From the NCBI GenBank assembly GCA_003427395.1, contig BFEA01000244.1, forward strand, positions 1,856,546-1,920,545: a DNA stretch of 64,000 bases, in the 5' to 3' direction. The DNA is from Chara braunii. Its lineage: Eukaryota; Streptophyta; Charophyceae; Charales; Characeae. The notes beneath the pieces are model-generated. The model had not been told where the DNA came from. It searched no databases and was given only the letters and a program-made list of their open reading frames with translations. Made by a program: the position numbers and the translations under genes. This document shows positions 44,033-53,427 of the stretch, one piece after another. Positions within the stretch are counted from its first letter, which is position 1, and every line of letters starts with the position of its first letter.

Positions 44033-45169
44033 CAGACACGTAACAACCCAACGAGAGGTCGTACTCGTGGAGGTGGTTACGTCGTCACGAAGAACGAAGT
44101 TAGAAGTGAAGTGAAGAGAGGTGAAGTAAGCAAAGCGAAGAAGCGGAGCGAAGAGGTGAGAAGTGAAGAAGTCGAGCAAAGTGAGCTGAAGAAGCGGAGG
44201 GGGGGGGTAAACAGTGAGAAAAGAGTAGAGGCGTGGAAGTATACTATATGTAGCACACATGTAGAGGAACTTTAGAACGACACCGGGGTTTGATTGGTGG
44301 TGCACGGGTAGGAAAAAGGGAGAACGGCAACGTGGTTTCTACAACTAGTATCGTGAAGAGAATGGGGTTGTGGGCTACGAAGAAGAAGTAAAGAGTGAAA
44401 CGAAGAAACGAAGAGGGCAAGAGGTGAGGAAGGTGGTGGGAGAGTGTAAGAGAGCCTGCAAATGGGATACGAAGGAGGGAAATATGAGCGCAAGCAAGCT
44501 GAAGGAATACAACTAGGGGACAGTCTATCGAGTGATGTTAAATGGCATGCAGATGCTAACCAGAGGCCGAAGTGTCGACCGGGCCAAGTAAGCAGTGCAG
44601 TATAGGCGGAACAACCCTGATAGTGGTGCCGATGCTACTTCCTTGTTCGCCCTCTTCGGTGGTGTGGTGGCTGGTGATTTTCTTAGCTAGCATCGAGTAG
44701 GGAGCGAGGTAGTGGGTTACAAAGAAGTGAAGGAGTGGGACGAGGAAACAAAGAAGAAGAGTAGTGATAAAGGAGGAGGATGAGTAGCGGAAAAGGAGGT
44801 TGACGAGTGTAAGATAACCCTGCAAACGGGATACGAAGAAGTAAAGGAGTGGAACGAGGAGACAAAGAAGATGAGTAGTGATAAAGGAGCAGGTTAAGTA
44901 GCAGAAAAGGAGGTTGACGAGTCTTAGAGAACCCTGCAAACGAGATATGAAGAAGAAGAGGTATAAGCGCAGGCGGGCTAAAGACGTAAAAACGGTTACG
45001 GAACAGTTTATCGAACGAGGGTAACAGACACGCGGAAGCGTACCAATGTTTTGAATTGTCGACCGCGTCACGGTACAGGTGGTACGGCCTCGGTAGTGGT
45101 GTTGACGTTCGTCTTTTTAGTGATTTGGTAGTAATTGATCTTTTTTCCTCTTTTTCTTTTCTTTTTTTT
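44033..45169 (+). repeat. Family 1 repetitive leader, left part
   Basis: Purine-rich (GAAGAAG-like) sequence with repeated blocks. The block GAAGTGTCGACCGGGCCAAG followed by GTATAGGCGGAACAACCCTG occurs near 44568, with related copies near 45050, 51690 and 52035; a second block (CCCTGCAAACGGGATACGAA) occurs near 44815, 44930 and 51918. No coding frame is convincing. Confidence 0.65.
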
Positions 45170-46324
45170 CTTCTTCTTCTTCTTCAAAGCCTTAGCACGC
45201 TTTGCTAAGGGCACCAGCGTTCTCAGAGAGCCCTGGATTAGGCTGCTCGAGAACCTGGTACTGTGGAAGGACGGCGCGCGGCCGGGGAAGGGAAAGCTGC
45301 TCTGAAATGGTACAGTATTTGCGGTACTTTTTCAGCCTGGTTAGCGTAGGGTAGAAAATTTCATCGTAATAGTAGGAATTCCGCTTGAGTCACTTATCAG
45401 AATTTTATTTATTTATTTTCTAGGAATATCGGCATCTGTAATTAATTTCCTTTCTACCCTAGGAACTACATGGCACTGCCACGGTACGGTACTACCGGAC
45501 TACCCGCACGTTCTCGGAATATTATTTAGGAACATCTGTATATTAATTTCATTTTTGTCCTGGAAATTACGTGGCAATGCCACGGTAGCCCCGCTGCCAG
45601 AAAAGAAGCCCAGGTATGGTACTACCGGACTTCCCTCACATTCCAAAAGAGCGGCAAATACGAGCGTCGGAGTTTTGAACTTGTACAGGTCACGGTGTGT
45701 CAGATTTTGAAAGTATAGGTCTTGCGCGTACACACGTGTAACTAACTGAACCGAGACACACGGATTAGTCCAATGGGAAATTAGAACGGAGGATGGAGTG
45801 GGCCAATGGGAGATCATTGATAAGTGAAAGAAATTTTGAAGGAGAGACTTGATCGTTGGAATGACTGGTGACAGGGAGAGAGACGTTAGTCATTACATGG
45901 CACCCCGACACGTGAACATGAGGGGAAAGCTGGCCTGCAGGCTCTGACGTCGTGCCGAAAATTCGGACACGTAACAGACACTATAGCGTTCGTCGCAACG
46001 TCTATGTGGCAGTCCAGCCGTAGCCGTAGTAGCTCGTGGAAGTGCCCGTTAGGGGTGGGAGTGTCGTGTTGACGAAGCGTCCTACTTGGCGTTCAATATA
46101 TAGGAGGGCAAGGCCTGATCGGCCCTCAATTCTCAGATGGAAGATGCGTTCGGTGGGCCGCAAGGCGAGAGGGTGTGTGGAAAGCCCCCTGAGGATGATG
46201 GGAGCGCAACCGATCGAAACGCGTCGGGGAATGTGCGTGTGTGCTAAGATGAGTATGCGTTGTTATGTATTGATGAGCATTTGAAGCGTGTACGAAAGGC
46301 AGTTGGCCACTGTTTCCACTATTC
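45170..46324 (+). repeat. Family 2c pLTR, 5' copy
   Basis: Starts TTCTTCTTCAAAGCCTTAGC and ends TTTCCACTATTC. Direct repeat of 50315-51498. TATA box TATATAG at 46097-46103 with the GAGGGC...GCCCTC hairpin. Confidence 0.85.
46185..46229 (+). ncRNA. Hammerhead ribozyme (copy D, 5' pLTR)
   Basis: CCCC, CTGAGGA plus T, stem II GATGGG/CCGATC (one mismatch), GAAA, ACGCGT, cleavage triplet GTC, GGGG. Confidence 0.7.
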
Positions 46325-46557
46325 TATGTAGCATGGTAACTGGATGAGAGGAGATACTCACACTGGTGGCTGTGTCGACGACTCGTTTGCCGCACAAGGT
46401 TTTCACGAGTTTGTTAAAGCAAGGCAGCAGGCAACGACAAGGCAAGGGTTAGAACAAGATAGGTGCGTTGAGGCACCTCAGTGGCAAGTGTCTGCGGAGT
46501 TGCAGATACTAAGGGAGATCCGAGGGAACCAGCCACTGTACTTCGGGCAGTAGGAGC

Positions 46558-47512
46558 ATGACGTCGTTGGGCAACGCAGGGACCGGAGCAGGTGGAGCAA
46601 GTAGCTCGATCATTTGCTTCAATTGCAACCAAGCTGGCCACATGGCGAGAGACTGCCCAGTGATGCCCAGTGGGCAGGGGACAAGGCGCCTTTGCTAACA
46701 ATGCGAAGTACTGGCAGTCAAGGAAGGAGAATGAAGATAGCATAAACCGAGTGGTGAGATGGGCAGATTACAAAATGCAGAAGGAAATGGAGAAAGAGGA
46801 GAACAAGAAGGCGGAGGAGGAGAGAAGAAGGATAGAAGCTGAACGCAGAAAGCAACAAATGGAAGAGGAGAGGCCGGATGAGAAGATTCGAAGGATGATG
46901 CTGGAGGAGTGCGACCGGAGAGATGGGAAAATTGAGGAGGCGGAGCTGAGAACGATTGCTGCAGTATCAAGGGACCTACGGAACTTTCGAGCGTAAATAA
47001 GAACGAAAATCCAGATGGCGTTAGCTGTAAACTCCAAGACCCCGAAACGGGATAGAGAGGCGTTTGTGAACAGACTCGATACTTACCTTACGAAAGAAGA
47101 GGTCTTGACGGATGATGGATCGAAAATACCACCGAAGAGAGCGAGAGGGAAGCGAATAGCGAAGAATTACGCAGCACTGAACGACTGGGAAGAAGAAGCA
47201 CGAGTCATGTCAAGAGTGGACTATGAGAAGAGCCTGAGGCGGAAGACCAGCACACGAATGAAGAACTGCTCCGCAGGGAAAGAGAACCCAACATCGTGCA
47301 GTAAAGGGAATATGGTGAGTAACATCCTAGATACTAGGTCCAAGCTGATGGCAAAGGAATGGCGAGAAGTGAAGAAGTTTTGCGAGGTGAGAGATATTAG
47401 CTATATCTCTAAAGAGCAAGGTGTACGTGAGCTGCTCAACAGAGCAGCATGGGGCGAAGATGTCGAGCTATTGGACGAGGATTGGGAATGTGAAGACATT
47501 CTGGACCAATGA
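46558..47512 (+). pseudogene. PLE ORF1, family 2c copy D
   Basis: Starts MTSLGNAGTGAG with an intact CCHC knuckle CFNCNQAGHMARDC. A 10-bp tandem duplication (GCCCAGTGAT/GCCCAGTGGG) just after the knuckle, near 46655-46675, shifts the frame; the rest is read one base later. One stop, TAA at 46994-46996. Coiled coil, then VKKFCEVRDISYISKEQGVR near 47365-47430. Ends CAA-TGA-CGG. Confidence 0.7.
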
Positions 47513-47518
47513 CGGTTT
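47504..47518 (+). promoter_or_regulatory. Putative leaky stop (CAA-TGA-CGG), copy D
   Basis: TGA at 47510-47512; the same frame runs on with RFAPTTKLIWAYIVILLSLR without another stop into the GIY-YIG region. Confidence 0.7.
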
Positions 47519-50443
47519 GCGCCCACAACAAAGCTCATTTGGGCTTATATTGTCATTCTCCTGTCTTTAAGAGAGACAATTTGGGGCCACACAGGGTTCT
47601 CGAAACTTAGGCTGGTAACAGAGAGGGTGTGTACCGCTTGTACGGTATTGCTAGCGTTAATGGGCCATATTCCGTGGGCGAAAAAGTTCTTAGACGTAGT
47701 GCCACGAAACTGGAGTTGGTATGACTTCAAGCAACCTGTCATATACTGTCTCGTTTCGCCATGGTGTAGGAAGGCTTCCATTAGAGGTACCGCGGAAAGA
47801 TGGTGGGAGCATGTTAGATGTACGGAATCAGGCACGGAAGGTAGGGCACCGCTGTTGTACAGATGGCTGAGGAGATTTAGTTACGTTGTTATTCCCATCG
47901 CCACTTCAAAAGTTAGTGGGTTGGAGAGCCTTGAAAGGACACTCATCAAAAGATTCTCTCCGTCGCTTAACACCTTAGGGAAGGGGTTGACAGGTAATCC
48001 CAAGAAGAAACCAGGAAGGAGGGAGAGGAGAGCAAAGGTTGGCAAAGATAGGGTAGAAACGGAGGCGAAGTGGACTCGCGTTATTGTCTTCCGGACGGGT
48101 AGTTACTCGTTAGGTAACACTAGCCTCCGGATGATTCTTGAATCATCTTATAAGGAGGGGAAGAAGCAGATCCGGATTGGCAGCGTTGGCGGTCAGGTAT
48201 GGGGAGAGGATTGGTCGTTAGTCAGGAGATTGTTCGGGACTTCGACTATCGTAACACAGGTGGGGAAGATCGCCTTGTCCCACTCGAAAACCTGGTTCGA
48301 GGAGGGGGGTGATTTCTGGATTGCCCCCATCATTCTCACGCAAAACACCAGAGATAGAGGGAAGGGTTACCTACGACAACTCCTGGAGATGCCCTTCAAA
48401 CGGAAGGAGCTATCACTCCTATCCGTCAACAAACTCATGCACCTGTACAGTTGTGCAGGGTCTTTTAAGGAGAAGGAAAAGAGGAAGACAATCAAGGACT
48501 TCCTAGGAAGGGTAGTGGGAAGGAAGCCGGTGTGAACATCCAAAAGCAATTAACAGTACAAGTCAGATATAGCAAGGAAGTGAGGAAGAGCCACATCAGA
48601 AATGTCCTGATCATGAAAATCGAGAGTTGTGGGCTACACCCCGCTATAGCGGGGATCGTCAAAAGGAAGTCAAGAATAGTTTGGAGGAGAAATAGGAATG
48701 TAGTCGAGATCCTTTGTAGCTACAAGCAGCACAGTAGGATGCCGGAGTTGCCGTGCACGTGCAAGCACTACGACTTAGCCGTAGTCAAGGGGCATGTACT
48801 GACAAGGATAGGGGATATCCCAGGACTGTCAGCCTTGGTGCTGAACGGGAAGAACGTGGTCCGTCCTAGAATCGAGACGACGGAAGAGGAAATCAGCAGC
48901 AGTCTACGACTGGGCCTCTCATCTGTGTTGAATGGGCAATTAGGCGAGCAGTTGTCGGACCTCCAAATTGAAGATTGTTTCTCGGCAGAGCGGAATCTGC
49001 ACTGTGACGCTGACGAAGGGATAGTCTATGCAGTCAGAAAGAAGTTCAGGGACCTGATAATCACGCAAGTGGACATGAACGCGGGAGACCTCGTGCTAAT
49101 GTGTCCATCGACATACCAGCACGGTCTGGATAAATTATTCTCCTGGAGCGTAGCATATGATGAAGTCAGCAGCAACGAAGCAGTGATCCTGAAAGAAATG
49201 AGGGCCGATTTTGAGAGTCGGGGCCTGCACAAGCTAGTAAACTGGAATCCGAAGGGGAGAATTGGTGACGCGTATGTACTACCCAAACACAAGGATCTAG
49301 AGAGATGGCGGCCCATTGCGCCCGCGTGCAGCGAGCCCACGACGACTGGCAACCGCTGGGTTGCGAGGGCGCTCAACTATTTGCTCGAGAAGCTACCTGG
49401 TGCGGTGCACTTTAACCTCACCGCTACCGCCAAACTCAAGCAAAACCTGAAGAAGGCAGAAGCGAAGCTCCAGCAATACGTCAAGGATACGCTGACTATC
49501 AGTGGGGGATTCGACATTAAGGAGATGTTTACATCTCTTCGACACTCAACGATCATGGAAGCACTCACCTGGCTTCTGGGAGAATGGGAGAAGAAAGGTT
49601 ATCAGAGGATCACGGTGTGCAAGAGGAGGAAGCAAGTCACTCTCGGCAGGAAGACGTACGGGAAAGGCTACGTCAAGCTTCCCTTCAGCCACATCTGGAG
49701 CTTCATTTCCTTCGAGCTGCAACATACCTACACCAAGTGCAGAGGAAAGCTGCTAAGGCAGGTTATCGGAGTGCCAATGGGAAAGAATTCCAGTCCCCCA
49801 CTGGCATGCATACTTTGTGCGAAGTATGAGAAAGGGTTTCTGAGATCGCTGGGAAGCGACCGGAAGCTTGTCCATGGGGTAAGGTTCATGGACGATGCGA
49901 TGCTGGCAGTTGTGTGTAACCGAAGAAAGGAGAGCTCCATCCGCGAGGCGTGATAAATTTTAAGGAAGTTCGGAAGTTGTTATGGTGGACAAGCTATCTT
50001 TGGTCCGCACAGACGATGGATCAAACACCATGGACTTCGTGGGTTCAAGGCTTACGACTGTGCTTGGGAAGACGTTATTCCTGCTGGAACCAAAGATCAA
50101 GAACGGGCTGGATGTCCGAATGGGTGAAGTGCAACAGAGTCTTGTCCACCGATGTTTCCAGGACTTCAATTCCTATTCCGATAAGCGGGCAAAATTGGGT
50201 GCTATAATCGGTTGTCTTCACCGCATTCAGTAGATGGCGAATAGCGAAAGCATGCTGGTCTTGCCGGTTTTTGCGCTCAAGTACGAGCTCCTACGCCGGG
50301 GATAGCCCCCGACGTTCTTCTTCAAAGCCTTAGCACGCTTTGCTAAGGGCACCAGCGTTCTCAGAGAGCCCTGGATTAGGCAGCTCATGAACCTCGTACT
50401 GTGGAAGGACGGCGCGCGGCCGGGGAAGGGAAAGCTGCTCTGA
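47513..50443 (+). pseudogene. PLE ORF2, family 2c copy D: GIY-YIG nuclease plus RT
   Basis: The GIY half (VIYCLVSPWCRKA) is followed directly by SIRGTAERWWEH: a 12-base in-frame deletion removed the YVGR half of the nuclease motif. LERTLIKRFSPSLNT keeps the Glu segment. Linker RDRGKGYLRQLLEMPFKRKE (48350-48410). A one-base deletion at about 48530 shifts the frame into a 473-codon open frame holding CTCKHYDLAVVKGHVLTRI (48753-48810), ERWRPIAPAC, motif A GFDIKEMFTSLRH (Asp 49513-49515), GVPMGKNSSPPLACILC and motif C FMDD (Asp pair 49891-49896). Stops near 49951 and later, and one in RRG-stop-PP near 50303, end the protein. RT active-site residues are intact. Confidence 0.8.
47549..47580 (+). 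promoter_or_regulatory. Stem-loop 36 nt after the ORF1 stop, copy D
   Basis: ATTGTCATTCTC, loop CTGTCTTT, AAGAGAGACAAT. Ten of twelve positions pair in the register used by copies B and C. Confidence 0.6.
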
Positions 50444-51498
50444 AATAGTACCGTATTTGCGGTATTTTTTCAGCCTGGTTAGCGTAGGGTAGAAAATTTC
50501 ATCGTAATAGTAGGAATTCCGCTTGAGTCAGTTATCGAAATTTTATTTATTTATTTTCTAGGAATATCGGCATCTGTAATTAATTAATTTCCTTTCTACC
50601 CTAGGAACTACATGGCACTGCCACGGTACGGTACTACCAGACTACCCGCACGTTCTCGGAATATTATTTCGGAGCATCTGTATATTAATTTCGTTTTTGT
50701 CCTGGAAATTACGTGGCAATGCCATGGTAGCCCCGCTGCCAGAAAAGAAGCCCAGGTACGGTACTACCGGACTTCCCGCACATTCCAAAAGAGCGAGAAA
50801 TACGAGCGTCGGAGTTTTGAACTTGTACAGGTCACGGTGTGTCGGATTTTGAAAGTACAGGTCATGTGCGTACACACGTGTAACTGACTGGACCGAGGTG
50901 CCACGTACCAGGTTAGTAGGTAGGGATCCGCGACGCACGGATTAGTCCAATGGGAAATTAGAACGGAGGAAGGAGTGGGCCAATGGGAGATCGTTGATAA
51001 GTGAAAGAAAGTTTGAAGGAGAGACTTCATCGTTGGAATGACTGGTGACAGGGAAAGAGACGTTAGTCATTACATGGTACCCCGACACGTGAACATGTGG
51101 GGAAAGCTGGCTTGCGGGCTCTGACGTTGCGCCGAAAATTCGGACACGTAACGGACACTATAGCGTTCATCGCAACGTCTATGTGGCAGTCCAGCTGTAG
51201 TCGTAGTAGCTCGTGGATGTGCCCGTTAGGGGCGGGAGTGTCGTGCTGACGAAGCGTCCTACTTGGCGTTCAGTATATAGGAGGGCAAGGCCTGATCGGC
51301 CCTCAGTTCTCAGATGAAAGATGCGTTCAGTGGGCCTCAAGGTGAGAGGGTGTGTGGAAAGCCCCCTGAGGATGATCGGAGCGCAACTGATTGAAACGCG
51401 TCGGGGAATGTGCACGTGTTTTGAGATGAGTATGCGATGTTATGTATTGATGAGCATTCGAAGCGTGTACGAAAGGCATTTGGCCACTATTTCCATTC
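50315..51498 (+). repeat. Family 2c pLTR, 3' copy
   Basis: Direct repeat of 45170-46324, TATA box at 51274-51280. Compared with the 5' copy it has an extra stretch near 50900-50930 and a short TAAT insertion near 50580. Confidence 0.85.
51362..51406 (+). ncRNA. Hammerhead ribozyme (copy D, 3' pLTR)
   Basis: CCCC, CTGAGGA plus T, stem II GATCGG/CTGATT (pairs as G-T, A-T, T-A, C-G, G-T, G-C), GAAA, ACGCGT, cleavage triplet GTC, GGGG. Confidence 0.7.
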
Positions 51499-52308
51499 TT
51501 CTTCTTCTTCTTCTTCCCTCCTTTGGTCATGAAGACGAAGTGGAACAGAAGACGAGCGGTGTAAGCGGAGCACCTTATAAACGGATTACGAAGAAGAAGA
51601 AGTTTAAGTGCAGACAGGCTGAAGAGGGAAAACGGTTACGGTGCAGCTTGTCGAGCGAGATTGACCGACACGTGGATGCTAAGCAGGGACTGAAGTGTCG
51701 ACCGAGCCAAGAGAGTGGTGCGGTGTAGGTGGAACAACCCTGTTGGGGGTGTCGACGTTCATCCCCCGTTCACCCTCCACGGTGGTGTGGTAGTTATTGA
51801 TCATCTTAGCTAGCATCCAGTAGAGAGTGAGGTAGCGGAATACTACGAAGGAGCGAAGGATTGAAACGAAGAAATGAAGAAAATGAGTGGCGAGGAAGGA
51901 GGAGGACGGGTGTAAGAGAGCCCTGCAAACGAGATACAAAGAAGAAGAAGTACATGCACAGGCAGGCCGAAGGAAAACGTTACGGAACAGTTCATCTAGT
52001 GAGGTTAACTGGCACGCAGAGGTTCGCTAGAGACTGAAGTGTTGACCGGGTCAAGAGAGTGGTGTAGTATAGGTGGAACGGCCCTGTTAGTGGGGTCGAC
52101 GGTTCCCTTGTTCGCCAACTTCGCCCCTTTTGGGGGGGGTCAGCTCCACTGACTATTGGTTGGAGTTCTTCTTCTTCTTCTCCTCCAATACTCATCTTCA
52201 TACTGTGCTGATCTCGTGGAACGAGGGTACATGGTAGCCCTTCTGCTTAAAGTAGTAGTTGTCTCCAAGCTGAAAGTTGGTTAGGATACACTTAATCTCG
52301 CAGATAGA
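51499..52308 (+). repeat. Family 1 repetitive leader, right part (copy E)
   Basis: Continues the GAAGAAG-rich leader after nested copy D, with two more copies of the GTCGACCG...GGAACAACCCTG block (51690, 52035). The last 110 bases resemble those before ORF1 of copy A. Confidence 0.65.
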
Positions 52309-53421
52309 ATGACCCAATACCCAGGCTATGCAGCAGGGCTAGGGGCTTATGCACATCAATCGAGCCAAGCACCCCTCCCAACATCCCCGCCACCACCCCC
52401 TCCAACCCCTCCGCCCACATCTGCCTTAGCTCTACCGTTGAAACCACAGGGGGAGTGTTACACATACGGTGAGTATGGGCACTACGCAAGAGACTGCCCG
52501 AATAAGAGGAACGGGAGGGCTTGGGGTGGGATGCAACAACAGAGTAGTCAGACGCAGCCCCCTGGAGGCAACAACGGGTACGAAAAGAATACTTTTTATG
52601 GAGGAGGGCGCAATTCAGGTAACTGGCTGAGGAAAGAAGAACATGATGATAGGATTAGCAAGTTGTTCGCTTTTGTCGAGAGTCAGTAGCAGGAGAAGGA
52701 AGAGTTACGGAAAGCGGATCTGGAAAATAAGCATTTGGAAGAAGAGAAGAGGAAACTGGAAGAAGCCAAACAAAGGGAGGAAATAGAACGGCGGTGCACT
52801 GAAGAGTTGATAGACACAAGAGCAGCCCAAGCTTTCGGTAGGCAACCGCAACAACTCGAAGAACGGATAAAAGGGCACGTACAATCGACGATCGACGCCA
52901 TATTTTCGACACCGGACCCGACGGATACGACATTGCGTAACGAGCTGCAACAGTACATGCAAGACGCTGCTCCAGAGATGGGACATGGACCACGGACCGC
53001 GATCACCCCTAGTCTAAGGAGGAGACTGGTGCTGGATTATGAGGTGTTGCAGCCAGCTGACCCAACAGGGTGTGTCACCCCGTAAGTAACTAGGAAGAGA
53101 TCGATAGTGGCACGGGGGAAAGCGTCGGTAAGAGTAGAGGAGGAGAGGAACAAAGGGGCCGTGGCATCTTGCTCCAAAGCAGGGGTTCTTGACTTCATTC
53201 TCGATCTGAAGGAAAGCCTGCAGGCGAAGAAAGTCCCAGAGCTAAAGCAGATGTGCAAGAGTAGAAACATTAAGTTTATAGTCAAGCACCAGACAGTTAA
53301 GGAGCTAGTGGCGCTGGAAACCAGACTGGTGTACGAAGAGTGGCTAGATGGAGTAGACAGTGGAGGAAGTAAGAGAGAAGATGGCTTGTCGGGCGTCGAA
53401 GCAGCAGTACCCGAAAAATGA
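52309..53421 (+). pseudogene. PLE ORF1, family 1 copy E
   Basis: One frame of 370 codons, colinear with copy A, with two stops: TAG at 52687-52689 (His in copy A) and TAA at 53083-53085 (Pro in copy A). The knuckle reads CYTYGEYGHYARDC, so the second Cys is Tyr. Pro-rich N-terminus, coiled coil, and VPELKQMCKSRNIKFIVKHQ at 53236-53295. Ends AAA-TGA-CGG. Confidence 0.75.
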
Positions 53422-53427
53422 CGGTGT
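53413..53427 (+). promoter_or_regulatory. Putative leaky stop (AAA-TGA-CGG), copy E
   Basis: TGA at 53419-53421. The ORF1 frame continues RCPPPEKQLKTRLLSFMGLR until a one-base deletion (GGGTATC against GGGGGAAC in copy A) near 53493 moves ORF2 into another frame. The ATG overlapping the stop is in frame with ORF2 here only because of that deletion. Confidence 0.55.

Larger units (their letters stand above)
45170..51498 (+). mobile_element. PLE copy D, family 2c, full length with both pLTRs, nested in copy E
   Basis: 5' pLTR 45170-46324, ORF1 46558-47512, TGA, ORF2 47513-50443, 3' pLTR 50315-51498. The pLTRs are very similar but for small indels. Starts in a T/TTC-rich tract and ends TTTCCATTC, followed by TTCTTCTTC and leader sequence of copy E. 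Confidence 0.85.

Noticed and set aside
26492-53420. ATGA overlap between ORF1 stop and a possible ORF2 start (termination-reinitiation)
   Set aside because: The overlapping ATG exists in all five copies because TGA follows A, but its frame leads into ORF2 only in copy E, through a one-base deletion. In A-D it soon hits stops or a wrong frame, so readthrough fits better.
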